64,000 bases of DNA from Chrysemys picta bellii (GCF_011386835.1 NC_088805.1:14752836-14816835), one strand, 5' to 3'; shown: positions 31,917 to 42,883, numbered from the stretch's first letter. Notes: a model not told the origin generated them from the sequence alone. Numbers and translations are program-made.

Positions 31917-32427
31917 ATGGCCTGGGCCCCTCTACTCCTCGCCCTGCTCGCTTACTGCTCCGGTGAGACACTATTACATTCTGAAGTTTCGGAACAAATA
32001 GCATTAGGTGTTTTCTTCCAAATCATGCACAGGAACAGCTCTTCAGATTGTCAGCACGGTGGGACTTCAGTAGCAGCTAACCGGTCTTGTGCGCACAGGT
32101 AATTTATAGTCATTTATTCTCATTACAGGGTCCAACTCACAGCCCACCCTGACTCAACCATCATCAGCGTCAGTGTCTCCAGGAAACACCGTGAAACTCT
32201 CCTGCACCGTCAGCAGTAGCATGAACACCATAGCCTGGATCCAACAGAAACCTGGGCAAGCCCCTCGCTTTGTGCTGTCTGGTACCACCAACAGAGGCGA
32301 TGGGATCCCAGATCGGTTCACTGGTTCCACCTCTGGCAATGTTGGTTATTTAACCATCACCAATGCCCAAGCAGAAGACGATGCTGATTATTACTGTAGC
32401 ATGTGGTACAGCAGTGGTAGCATAGCT
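31917..32427 (+). CDS. IGLV: immunoglobulin lambda variable segment V-B1 (intact)
   Basis: Leader 31917-31962 ([15 protein letters not shown]) ends at a GTGAGA donor; the 166-bp intron ends ATTACAG; the V exon is 32129-32427, open to the heptamer. Mature start NSQPTLTQPSSASVSPGN, first Cys in VKLSC, short CDR1 (VSSSMNTIAW), WIQQKPGQAPRFVLSG, RFTGSTSGNVGYLTI and second Cys in AEDDADYYC. Germline CDR3 SMWYSSGSIA. It is distinct from families A and C in the V exon, while the leader and promoter are nearly shared. It looks functional. The duplicate V-B2 encodes the same V domain. Confidence 0.94.
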
Positions 32428-32466
32428 CACAGTGATAGAGTCAGATGGGGAACTGAGACAAAAACC
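32428..32466 (+). other. V-B1 recombination signal (23-RSS)
   Basis: CACAGTG, 23-bp spacer (ATAGAGTCAGATGGGGAACT...), ACAAAAACC. Confidence 0.95.
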
Positions 32467-33002
32467 TCCCTTCCCTCAGCCTGCATTCTGGCACCGATGC
32501 TCTGCAGAGTCTGGTTTACAATCGAGGCAGAGGAGAACGTCTTCCCCTGCATGTATGTCCAGGTGGGCTCTGGTTCCCATCCCAGTAAATGAGGGGAGGC
32601 AGGAATGTAGCTATCTTAGTGGTACCAGGGGAGAGGCATGTGCTGTGGTCACTGAAGACCACAGCAGCAGAGAAGAGCACCTGGGCAACAGGATGTGAAG
32701 GTCTTTGGAGCTGGCAGACGGGATGTTCTGAGCACTGAGATGGCCAGCAGAGCACTCACAGCATGTTCCTTCTCAGAAGCCAGAAATCAAGCTGCCAAGT
32801 GACCTTTCTTCTCACACTCAGCCCTGGGAGGTGTGATCTGAGTGTGCCCGTGACCAGAGCTAGTCTTCAATTCATGCAGGGCGTGTTCTCAGCCAGAGCA
32901 CTCCTGGCGTCCCTCACACGAAGCATCAGCCATGTCCAAATGCAGCATCCCCCAGTCAGATAGCAAACCAGCACCGCACTGCATTGCAAAGTGCATGTCC
33001 AC
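32467..33002. other. 3' flank of V-B1, no gene seen
   Basis: Non-coding up to the Gypsy LTR start. No CTCF-like motif of the family A type is present here. Confidence 0.55.
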
Positions 33003-33507
33003 TGTGATGGGTTTCACCCCCATCACCTGCAAGTGAGTGAATGCACCCAGCGAGTCACGCTCTGCACCTGGGTAAGTGAGCAGCCAATTGGCTCCCGGGC
33101 TGAGGGGGTGGAGCTAAGCCATAAGAAGCAGACTGAAGGGGCTCAGTTGCAAAGGAAACAGCAGAGGAGGTAGGTCTCTGGCAGGGAGAAGCCCAGAGCC
33201 AGGGTTTAACTGGAGGATAAAGGGGGGAAGCAGCTCCAGGGGCAGGGTTGGCTCTTACAGGGGCAGCCCTGAGATTGGGTTTTTGAAGGAGCCTGAGGGG
33301 GCAGAGGAATTAGGCAGTTTCATTTGCACATGTTCATGATACCCCGGGAGGGGTTTGAACTTTGTGACTTGGCCGGAGGCCTGAGGCCTGAGCCACAGCA
33401 TGTCTGGGTCAGAGGCAAACAGGCAGAAGGCGGCCCGGGAGCCAAAGAAACCAGCATGTTGCACCTGAATGCAGGGGGCACTCCAAGGATGAGTGCGCCC
33501 CACCACA
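33003..33507 (+). mobile_element. Gypsy-type 5' LTR (505 bp)
   Basis: Starts TGTGATGGGTTTCACCCC and ends CACCACA, giving the TG...CA form of an LTR. After three bases (TAT) a primer-binding-site-like TGGTGGCAG follows at 33511-33519, as in many vertebrate Gypsy elements. No matching 3' LTR lies in the window. Confidence 0.65.
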
Positions 33508-34085
33508 TATTGGTGGCAGAAATGGGGTTGTGGGGACCTGCCTCTGAGGAAGGGGCAGACTGCCTCGTGGGGGGGGGCAGACAGACAGACTCAGGCTCTG
33601 TTTCTCCTTTGGGGAACATGGAGGGTGTAGTCCCCACGCTGGCCGCCCAACACGGCAGCAACAACAGTGAGACGTGCGACAGGCTCAGCAGGAACATTTC
33701 CTGCCATGTCCAGGGACGTGGACCTCAGGGACCCAGGTAGTTTTGGGAGAAGAAAATTCTGCCAGACCAGTGCCTGGCTGGGCAAAATTAGGCGCAGGTG
33801 ACAACTCAGAGGTGTTTTGAGAGGGTAGCGAATGCAGCAGGAAGGGCAGATGAGGGGAACATATGGGGAGAGAAATTCTTAGGCAATCCCGTACCTAACA
33901 AACCGGAGGAGGTAGCAGCATCTCAGTTATCATGGGACAAGCCCAGAAATCAGTCAGGAGAACACAGTTGTTTGTTTCCAGTGTGGTCAGACGGGTCGGC
34001 TAAGAAAGGACTGTCCACTCCTGGGATTTGGGTATTTGCATTGCTACCACAGCCAAGTCTGTGGCTTGGGATGTTCCCTCGGTAG
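33508..34085 (+). pseudogene. Gypsy-type gag remnant (truncated)
   Basis: Degenerate sequence after the primer site. The only clear coding landmark is a zinc-knuckle-like motif at 33973-34014 with spacing CX2CX4RX4C, where the usual His is replaced by Arg. Frames are interrupted and the element ends abruptly near 34085. No protease, polymerase or integrase part is present, so it is a dead fragment of an LTR retrotransposon. Confidence 0.6.
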
Positions 34086-34394
34086 GGGGCGCACTCCACT
34101 GCTAACGTGGCTGGCCGTGAATTGAGAGGACTGATTGACTCCAGGTGCGGGCAGGCGCTAGTTCGCGGGTGCAGACTCCCAGCTGTAAGACTAGATTGGC
34201 ATTTGCTGGTGCACGTTTTTTGTGCACATGGAGAGACAGGAGTGTGCCCAGCCGTGGAGCTAGACATAGAAATACAAGGTGAGATGAACAAGTGGAGGGT
34301 CAGTCAATCAAGAGACCTCCCCTAGCCTGTAATTGTAGGCAGAGACTGGCCTCATGTCCCAGCCCCGTTACAAGATGGGTACTGCTTAGACGAG
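34086..34394. other. segment before D5, no gene seen
   Basis: From about 34230 this resembles the sequence upstream of the family D pseudogenes (compare 7820-7980). No coding feature. Confidence 0.5.
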
Positions 34395-34468
34395 CTGGTT
34401 GTTTCTGTGGCACAGGGAGTGGGATGCTGCACAGTGATGCAGCCAGACGGAGAACTTAGACAAAACCC
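34395..34468 (+). pseudogene. IGLV family D stub D5 with RSS
   Basis: Only the last codons of a D3-like V exon remain (GCFCGTGSGML-type end), followed by CACAGTG (34430-34436), a 23-bp spacer and ACAAAACCC (34460-34468). The upstream sequence GACGAGCTGG is the D-unit flank found about 0.5 kb away in D3, so the V body was removed by an internal deletion. Confidence 0.8.
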
Positions 34469-35239
34469 TTGTGTTCCAGCAGCCCGTACGGCACGTGGCT
34501 CCAGTCTGTGTGGGTCTGGGTGTGACGCTCCTCCACGCAGACGTGTTGGGATTTAACTAGGCACATTCCAGTCACCAGTGAGGGGCACTACTAAGGATTA
34601 TCAGGGTCTGGACATTGAAGGCCAAATCTTGGGCCCGTTGACCCATTGGGCATTTTGCCATTCACTGTCCATGGGACTAGGGTTAGACCCCTTATGGAGC
34701 CTCACTGCGGTACCCAGATCCAGTGATAATCCGCCTAAAACACTCCAATGTCCCGTTCCCAAATGCATGTCATGGGAGGAGAGACACCTATCTGTTAAAT
34801 GCCAGCTCACCCTGCAGTGCCAACCCAGTGAGATTCAGAGCCCGAACAGCTGGGTGTTAGATCCCAGAGCCCAGGCATTTCTCACACACGAACAAAGCCA
34901 GGGTAGGAAAGGAACAGATCCTGCCCATGATATGAACAGCACCACGAGGAGCAACTGAGCCTGCAAAATGACCAGGATAAACAAGACACAGAAGGGGCTC
35001 CCCATGGTGGGGACATTGAGAGCAACCAAGTAGTAAAGACCCCACCACTCGCGCCAGTCCTGCTGTAGGCATACCTGATAAGTCATGGGAGTTCCCAAGA
35101 CCTAGCTATTCTTAAAGTAAATATTAGCCCAGAGGGACTAATTGGATGGACACAATAACACACTGCCACACTCATAAATGGCAAACTGGGCTGTAGGTAG
35201 CTGGGACCTGTCATGGATCTCTCCTTAAACTCCAGAGAC

Positions 35240-35242
35240 TGA
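35240..35242. other. empty Harbinger target site (paralogous)
   Basis: CCAGAGACTGAAGAGAATAA runs uninterrupted here. In block alpha the Harbinger element splits this sequence and doubles the TGA. A second empty copy is at 59121-59123. Confidence 0.85.
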
Positions 35243-35328
35243 AGAGAATAAAATGGGATTTGGGATACACCTGGATTTTTCCCGTTTACTCTTCTGCAGA
35301 TGGGTGACATAGTTCAGTTTTGACTGGG

Positions 35329-35343
35329 CAGCAGGGGGCGCTG
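35329..35343 (+). promoter_or_regulatory. CTCF-like motif, upstream class (CAGCAGGGGGCGCTG)
   Basis: Same core as the motif behind V genes but in the intergenic position, about 2 kb before the leader remnant at 37311. Binding is inferred. Confidence 0.55.
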
Positions 35344-37201
35344 TCTCTCTGCACTTGTATCATGAATTGTTTACAATGGAATAAAGTAACTGTTCAATAC
35401 ACATTTTTAAAGAGCCTGGTGCACAGACCGTGGTGTTTGAACAGCTGCGTCCTTTCAGATCCCTCATTCAGACCGAGTGGTGGGGAAGGAGTGAGACACA
35501 AAATCAGAGACACCCAAATGTACTGATATAGTTGTAGATTTATGAACCACTTCTCATTATAATTGTTGGGTATTTATTTGGAATGAGGTTTTTTTTTAAT
35601 TACAATTCAATTAACTGATATTACATTTAATGCCTATATTACAAAAATGTTGCCCAGGAATGTCCTTCAGAGGTGGCTGAATCACTGTGATTATTACGTA
35701 TCTGTAGTTCTGTGGCCCCTGGGAGGACAGGTCACGGCCCAGGTCCCCATTGTGCTGGGCGCTGTACAAACACAGAACACAGAGACGGTCCCGGCTAAGG
35801 AGGGAACAATCTCAGTTTGAGACAAGAGACAACGGGGTGACAGACCGGCCTGTGGGTGGCAGAAGGCAGCAATGAGACAATCCTGGCAGCGGGATGGGAA
35901 GGGTCTCAGCACACCCATGGCCTCACTGCTGTCAGTTTGTTCGTAGGCATCACGGCAAAGGGAAGCTGGAGGGAGGGTGGCAGGAGGGGAATGAGTTAGT
36001 TCTGGGGGTGTTCCCAGGGCGCGTGTCCATGCGTGAAGGGCAGCATGGGGGACGCTGGCACGGCTGCACTGCAGAGGTGGCGGCAGTGACCCCTCTCCAT
36101 GTGCACGTGATAGGAAATATCTGTGTGCCAAGCGATGCAAAGCTCGTCCATTGCTCTCTACACGTTAGACGTGCTGCGCTAACATTACGGTAACGACTCC
36201 TCTCAGCAGCCCTGTAACGGCCATTCACAGAGTAAAGGCCAGATTCAGAACTGAGCACTCCTAGCTGTACCCACATGGAACTGACATCCCCTTCCGCCCC
36301 CCGCTGGATTTGGCCCAGTGAGGCTGACTCCACGGGAATGATCCAAGTTTGTTTCTCTGTCACTGTGAGGGGCCAGGAGGACAGGGGAGTAGCTAGAAAA
36401 GCCAGGGACAAGCGGCCACAGGGAGGTGTTGTAACATCACCCTCTATTCAGTGTGGATCATGCTTCCCCGTCTGTCCAGAACATGGCGCAGATACCAAGG
36501 ACACGACTTACGACCGGATTTCTAAAGGGATTGAGACGCCTACAAGATGTAACTAGGGCCCTTTAAAAATCTGCCCCTTAGTCCTTTGGCTCAAGATAGA
36601 GCATCTCCTGTTCAGCTCTAGAGTGCTCCTGTTCAATCCCTGGTGCCAATCTAGCTGACAGTCACTCCAGAGTGTTTGGCACCAGGTAATATTGATGTTT
36701 GCATCCATGCAGGTAGTTGCAACTGCTGCCTACAGACTAAGAAATTATTTGGTCAGAGAGACTAAGTAGTGATCAGATTTACTCTGCTCCATGCGCAGCT
36801 TGTAAACATGTGATTCCCCATAACTAACAATAAACATTTCTCTGAGATCCAGCTCCCTGCACAGGCAGTTAGAGAGAACTGGTCAGTCTGTGTGATGCCA
36901 CCATCTGGTTGTGTTAAATATTATTTAAGGAGTAGGTTAAACTAAGGACCCCTTATAATAATTAATAGTAGGAAAATCTGTTTCAATTTGAACTTGAAAT
37001 AATAATTGAAAATGTACAAATTTATAGGGAGGTGCTTTTTTTTTAAAATAAAAAATCTTATTTAAAATAAAGCCTAAACCGGAAGTTATATTTGAAATCT
37101 GAGCGTCTTTGAGGTTAAATTTGAAACTTGAGTGTCTATGTACTTGTTAATAGTCAGGATTTAGATTTTCAAAAGACCTGCAGCCAATGAACATAGAGCA
37201 G

Positions 37202-37209
37202 ATTTGCAT
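37202..37209 (+). promoter_or_regulatory. Ig octamer promoter of leader remnant V-A5
   Basis: Perfect ATTTGCAT 101 bp before the ATG, with CCAAT and TTTAAGA in place. The promoter is complete although its V exon is missing. Confidence 0.88.
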
Positions 37210-37310
37210 GAAGGGGCCGTTCTCCAGCGCTGGGGGTTTAAGAGAGAATCGGAGGGTCCCAGCCAGAGACCCGTTTGCCTCAGGGAGCCGAGCTCGTCTG
37301 GATTCCCACC

Positions 37311-37355
37311 ATGGCCTGGGCCCCTCTGCTCCTCGCGCTGCTCACTTACTGCTCA
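37311..37355 (+). pseudogene. IGLV leader-only remnant V-A5
   Basis: A complete leader exon ([15 protein letters not shown]) with promoter stops exactly at the serine codon TCA. The expected G and GTGAGG donor are replaced by CCGATAAACAAATTGG, which continues into the block alpha intergenic sequence (865 and 9262 equivalents). The V exon and RSS are therefore absent. It is the left half of a family A gene joined to unrelated locus sequence by a rearrangement. Transcription from the octamer could still run into the Harbinger copy downstream. Confidence 0.88.
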
Positions 37356-37816
37356 CCGATAAACAAATTGGATGGACACAATAACACGCAGCCACCCTCA
37401 TGAATGGCAAACTGGGCTGTAGGTAGCTGGGACCTGTCATGAATCTCTCCTTCAACTCCAGAGACTGAGGCCTTGGCTACACTTGCAGATGTACAGCGCT
37501 GTGAGTTTAACCTGATTTCGTACAGCTGAGTAGGGAAAGTGCTGCAGTCTGTCCACACTGACAGCTGCCCAGCGCACCGTCGTGGCCACATTTGCAGCAT
37601 TTGCTGTGCCATTGGAAGTGGTGCATTATGGGCAGCTATCCCACAGAGCACCTCTTCTCATTCTGGTGCCATGGATTGTGGGAAGGGGGCGAAGGTGCGG
37701 GGCATTCTGGGTCCTGTCCCAACGCCCTGTGATGCATCGCTTCGCATCCCAGAAATCCGTCCACCTTTGGCGCCATCTTTCAACGGTTTCTGGGCAGCGC
37801 GATCTGTCTGCGGGAA

Positions 37817-39069
37817 ATGGAGCCCGAACTGCTCAGGCGTATGCTGACTTATCTCGCCAGCACGTCACGTTTGGCTGTCGAACTATTCCTTAAGATCCAA
37901 AGTGACAGTGAGAGTGAGGGTGAGGAGTCCGACGATGCTATTGAGATGCGTAACGTGTCTGACACGAAATTGCTTGTGGCATTCATGGACATGCTCAGCA
38001 CCGTGGAACGCCGCTTTTGGGCTTGGGAAACAAGCACCGAGTGGTGGGATGACATCGTCATGGAAGTCTGGGATGACGAGCAGTGGCTGCAGAACTTTCG
38101 GATGAGAAAAGCCACTTTCATGGGACTGTGTGAGGAGCTTCCCCCACCCTGCGGCGCAAGGACACGAGATTGAGAGCTCCCCTGCCAGTGGAGAAGCGGG
38201 TGGCTATTGCAATCTGGAAGCTGGCAACTCCAGACAGCTACCGGTTGGTCGCAAACCAGTTTGGAGTGGGAAAGTCGACCGTTGGAATCGTGTTGATGCA
38301 AGTTTGCAGGGCCATTAATCGCATCGTACTCAGAAGAATCGTGACTCTGAGTAACGTGCAGGACATAGTGGATGGCTTTGCACAAATGGGGTTCCCTAAC
38401 TGTAGAGGGGTGATAGATGGGACGCACATTCCTATTCTGGCACCACCCCACCTAGGATCCGAGTACGTTAATCGGAAGGGGTATTTTTCTATGGTTCTCC
38501 AGGCGCTTGTGGATCACCGAGGGTGTTTCATTGACATTAAAACAGGCAGGCCCGGAAAGGTGCATGACGCACGCATCTTTCGGAACACTTGGCTGTTCAG
38601 GAAGATACAGGCCGGGACTTTTTTCCCAGAGCGGAACATCACGGTAGGGGAAGTCGAAATGCCCATTGTGATCCTTGGAAACCCTGCTTACCCATTAATG
38701 CCGTGGCTCATGAAACCCTACACAGGGAGCATTGACAGCAGCAAGGAACGGTTCAACTACAGGCTGAGCCAGTGCCGAATGACTGTGGAGTGTGCCTTTG
38801 GCTGTTTAAAGGCCCGCTGGCGATCTCTGTATTGGAAGCTGGACTTGGCCGAAAACAGCATCCTCGCGATTATATCCGCGTGCTGCGCCCTCCATAATAT
38901 TTGTGAAGGGAAGGGTGAAAGCTTCACTCAGGCATGGACCTCTGAGGTTCAACACCTGGACGCTGAATTTGCACAGCCAGAGAGCAGGGCTATTACAGGG
39001 GCCCAGCCCAGGGCTGCAAGGATTAGGGATGCCTTGAGGGAGCAATTTGAGGCTGAAAACCAGCAGTGA
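37817..39069 (+). pseudogene. HARBI1-like transposase, copy 3 (frameshift, altered acidic residue)
   Basis: The start at 37817 gives MEPELLRR, as in copy 2. A 6-bp in-frame insertion lengthens the acidic stretch (SESEGEES). One base is missing near 38140 (GAGCTTCCCCCACC against GAGCTCGCCCCCACC), so the first frame ends at 38173 and the nuclease core continues in another frame from 38170. In the core, the residue equal to D287 is Asn (ILGNPAYPL), and GHLKARW reads GCLKARW. D199, D249 and E323 are kept. Both the frameshift and the Asp-to-Asn change should abolish activity. Confidence 0.88.
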
Positions 39070-39199
39070 TATCTGGTGCCCTGCAAGGGAGTGAAGTGCA
39101 GTAGTTCCAATCTTTAGGAATCAGTGTTTGCTAAGCAGACAAGCAGACTTGCAGTGCCTGTTTATTTCCTGGGCTAAGGAGTCTTTTACTTTATGCAAT

Positions 39200-39237
39200 A
39201 ATAAAGAATGTTTTCAAAGCCAAAAAATCCATTTATT
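39200..39237. terminator. convergent polyadenylation signals in Harbinger copy 3
   Basis: AATAAA on + (39200-39205) and on - (39232-39237), as in copies 1 and 2. Confidence 0.7.
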
Positions 39238-39274
39238 GAACAGAAACAAAGGTTTGGAGTGGGGAACAGTGCAA

Positions 39275-41034
39275 TCACAGGTTCGTGTATGTCCTGTCTG
39301 GTGTGCTGTGCAGTGAGTGCTGCACTTCAGGACAGCTATACTGCATGGTGATGGGGGTTGAGTGCAGAGGGTAAGGGTCATGGTTTTCAGGGCTGGATGG
39401 TGAAGATACTGGTATTGGAGGCAGCTGGTGGCATGAAGAACACGGAAGTTGAGGAAAGTGGGTTGGAGGTGACAGTGGGGCACAACGGAAAGAGTTTTGG
39501 GACAAGGGCTGTGGGGGGGGGTGGCGTTTGCGTTTGCGGTACTGCTCCTTCTGCATGGCTACGAGCTACTGGATAGTGTCTGCTTGGCACTCCAGGATGC
39601 TTATGGGCCGATCCATGCTTTGCTGCTGGTGCTCCGTGCTTTGCTGCCGGTGCGCTGCGTTTTCCTGGCGGATCCTGCTTTCTCTCTCCCTCCAGTTCTG
39701 TGCTTTCTCATTCTCTTTAATAGATTGCCGCATCACTTCTTGCAGCATGTCTTCTTTGCTTTTTCGTGGTCTCTTCCTGAGTCTTTGCAGTCTCTGAACA
39801 GGTGATAAGAGGGACGGCTGCAGTCTCAAGGTTGATGCAGCTGTATAGGCAAAATGCAACATTTAACAAAGGTAGCATTGTTTATACCAGACAGAGTAAT
39901 GATTCCCCCGCACTTAAGGAGTAGAAAACACACAGGGTCTACACAATTGCATAATTTTCCCGTCCGAAACAGAGCAGACACATCCCACGGGAGCCTCCAA
40001 ATGGTGATTAAGGGGGACTGATTGTTTCAGGGCTGCACTGTCCTCTGGGTTTCTGTGCCTTGGGGAGAGCCAACAGCTTCAGGGGGCACCTACACTGAAC
40101 ACTGTCCCAACATTTTCCACAGGAGTTCCTCCTGGACGATATCTCGCTGCTGAGGGTGACCTGGGAAGCAAGGGAGGGTCTTCTACTGCAATGCAGTTTC
40201 CACCCGGGCCCATATGCTGCTTGCCTGTGTGCAGCAATGGTCCCCCCACCCCTCGCGGCACAGTGGCGCGGACACGTTAGCCTGGCTGGGACAAGGACCA
40301 CAGTGTCTCTCCTGATAAACCTGCACAAGCACATTGCACACGTTCTGGATGAGACATTCGAGGAGATTAGCAACACCGATTACTGCGATGTGATAAACCA
40401 CATCAATGCACTATTCCTCATCTAGGCATGCATGCCTAACCATCCTCTCCCAAAGAATCTGCACTGAAAAAATTCCTTCCCGAAAAAAAAACCCACTTAC
40501 CGGGAACCTGCTCTTCTGTTTGTCCTCCACCAAGTACCGGCCGCTGCGACTGGCTACCTTCCTCCTGGCTCGAGAAGAGCTCCTGGCTGCATGGCTCCAG
40601 GGATTCCGGGGTGTCTCCATCCGGCCCACCACCCTCACTCCCGTTTTCCTCCTCCTCCTCCTCTTCCTCCTCCCCCCCCCCCACACCGGCTCTGAAGTGT
40701 CCATGGTGGTGCTCAGAGTGGAGGTGGGGTTAACCCCAAGTATCGCATCCAGCTCTTTGTAGAATCGGCAGGTCACGGGGGGAGCACCCGAGCGGCTGTT
40801 TGCGTTGCGGGCTTTGCGGTAGGCACTCCGCAGCTCCTTCACTTTAATCCTGCACTGCAGGGCGTCCCGGTCATAGCCCCTTTCCATCATGTCCTTTGAT
40901 ACCTTCCTGAAGGTATCATAATTCCTACGGCTGGAGTGCAGCGGGGACTGGACAGCTTCCTCCTCACAAACACTGATGAGGTCCAGCAACTCGCCATTGC
41001 TCCACGCTGGGGCTCGCTTGGTGCGTGGAGGTAT
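39275..41034 (-). pseudogene. Myb/SANT-like protein of Harbinger, copy 3 (broken)
   Basis: The SANT domain is readable (PPRTKRAPAWSNGELLDLI to CRFYKELDAILG) within an open frame covering 40411-41136, but the start position (41032-41034) is ATA. A run of eleven C near 40672-40682 shifts the frame before the acidic tail. Exon 1 ends at a GTAAG donor (exon from 40501). Exon 2 (39275-39840) carries a stop at 39566 caused by a small local insertion (near 39550-39570) absent from copies 1 and 2. The copy is non-functional. Confidence 0.8.
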
Positions 41035-41445
41035 GGTCACCTGGAAAGATTCGCTGTTAGCACTCCACGCCACGCTGGGCTGAGCAAACAGGAAGGGGAT
41101 TTTTAAAATTCCCGGGGAATGTAAAGGGTGGGTCACATGGTTGGTTACCTGAGGCCAGTGCAGTAGAGTTTGAACTGATGACCAGAGTGGCTAGAACTGG
41201 CATTGTGGGATACTGCCGAATACTTCTGGAGGCCAGTCACAATGCATAGGGCGGCCACACTGGCATCACAGCACTGCAGCGGCAGCGCAATACACGCTAT
41301 TCCTCTCGGGGACGTGGAGTACATGCAACGCTGCAGCCACGGAGATACAGCGCTGCAAATGCCTTGCCAGTGTGGATGGAGAGTGAGTTACAGTGCTGGG
41401 GGCGACTTTACAGCGCTGTAACTCGCAAGTGTAGCCAAGGGCTGA

Positions 41446-42875
41446 AAAGAATAAAATGGGATTTGGGATACACCTGAATTTTCCCCGTTTACTCTTCTGC
41501 AGATGGGTGACATAGTTCAGTTATGACTGGGCAGTAGGGGGCGCTGTCTCCCTGCATTTCTATCATGAATTGTTTACAATGGAATAAAGTAACTGTTCAA
41601 TACACACTTTTAAAGAGCCTGGTGCACAGACCGTGGTGTTTGAACAGCTGCGTCCTTTCAGATCCCTCATTCAGACCGAGTGGGGGGGAGGAGTGAGACA
41701 CAAAATCAGAGACACCCAAATGTACTGATTTAGTTGGAGGGAACAATCTCAGTATGAGACAAGAGACAACAGGGGGCGATAGACTGCCTGTGGGTGGCAG
41801 AAGGCAGCAATGAGACAATCCTGGCAGCGGGATGGGAAGGGTCTCAGCACACCCATGGCCTCACTGCTGTCAGTTTGTTTGTAGGCATCACGGCAAAGGG
41901 GAGCTGGAGGGAGGGTGGCAGGAGGGGAATGAGTTAGTTCTGGGGTGTTCCCAGGGCGCGTGTCCACGTGTGAGGGGCAGCATGGGGGACGCTGGCCCGG
42001 CGGCACTGCAGTGGTGGCGGCAGTGACCCCTCTCCATGTCCATGTGATAGAAAATATCTGTGTGCCCAGCGATGCAAAGCTCGTCCACTGCTCTCTACAC
42101 GTCAGACGGGCTGCACTAACGTTACACTAACGACCCCTCCCAGCAGCCCCGTAACGGCCGTTCACAGACTAAGGCCAAATTCAGAGCTGAGCACCCCTAG
42201 CTGTACCCCCATGGAACTGACACCCCCTTTTGCCCGCGTAAAGGGATTTAGATGCACAAAGATGTAGCTCGGCACCTTTATAAATCTGCCCCGTTCTCCT
42301 TTGGCTCAAGATATTGATGCTCCTGCTTTAGCTCTCGCGTTCTCCTGTTCAGTCCCTGGTGATAATCTAGACGACAATCGTTACAGCGTGTTTGGCACCA
42401 TGTAACATTTATATGTTTGCTTCCATGTAGATAGGCTGTAAGCAGCAGCTGCAGCTAAGAAATTATTTGGTCAGAGAGACAAAGTCGTGACCACATTTAC
42501 TCTGCTATATGTGTAGCTTGTAAACATGTGATTCCCTATAACTAAAAATAAACATTTTCCTAGATCTAACTCCCTGCACAGACAGTTAGACAGAACTGGT
42601 CAGTCTGCGTGCTAGCACCACCTACTTGTTCTAAATATTATTCAGGAAGTAGGTTTAAGTAAAGCCCCTTGTATTAAATTAATAACAGCAAAACCCTGTT
42701 TCAATTTGAACTTGAAATAATACATGAAAATGTACAGTTTTATGGGGAGTTACTTTTTTTAAGAAAAAACATTATTTAAAATGAATTTGAGGTTAAATTT
42801 GAAACTTGAGTGTCTATGTACTTGTTCATAGGATTTAGATTTTCAAAAGACCTGCAGCCAATGAACAGGGAGCAG
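41446..42875. other. 5' flank of V-A6, no gene seen
   Basis: Copy of 13316-14746, with the same arrangement and no coding signal. Confidence 0.6.
41532..41546 (+). promoter_or_regulatory. CTCF-like motif, upstream class (CAGTAGGGGGCGCTG)
   Basis: About 1.44 kb before the V-A6 ATG. It keeps GCGCTG where copies at 4995 and 13402 have GCGTTG. Binding is inferred. Confidence 0.5.
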
Positions 42876-42883
42876 ATTTGCAT
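42876..42883 (+). promoter_or_regulatory. Ig octamer promoter of V-A6 (ATTTGCAT)
   Basis: Perfect octamer 102 bp before the ATG, with CCAAT and TTTAAGA. Confidence 0.9.

Larger units (their letters stand above)
25941..36240 (+). repeat. segmental duplication block gamma, copy 1
   Basis: Reads in parallel with 49836-60120 (shift 23.88-23.90 kb), including V-A4/A8, V-B1/B2, the Gypsy remnant and D5/D6. Differences are sparse substitutions and short indels. Confidence 0.88.
34469..37201. other. intergenic sequence and 5' flank of the V-A5 remnant, no gene seen
   Basis: Relative of the alpha intergenic sequence without a Harbinger element (empty site at 35240), one CTCF-like motif (35329), then an AT-rich stretch up to the octamer at 37202. 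A partial duplication of the upstream AT-rich words lies around 37080-37150. No coding signal. Confidence 0.6.
37469..41442. mobile_element. PIF/Harbinger DNA transposon, copy 3
   Basis: Same ends and site as copies 1 and 2, with TGA at 37466-37468 and 41443-41445. It is more diverged than copies 1 and 2 are from each other, with several indels. Both genes are broken. Confidence 0.9.
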
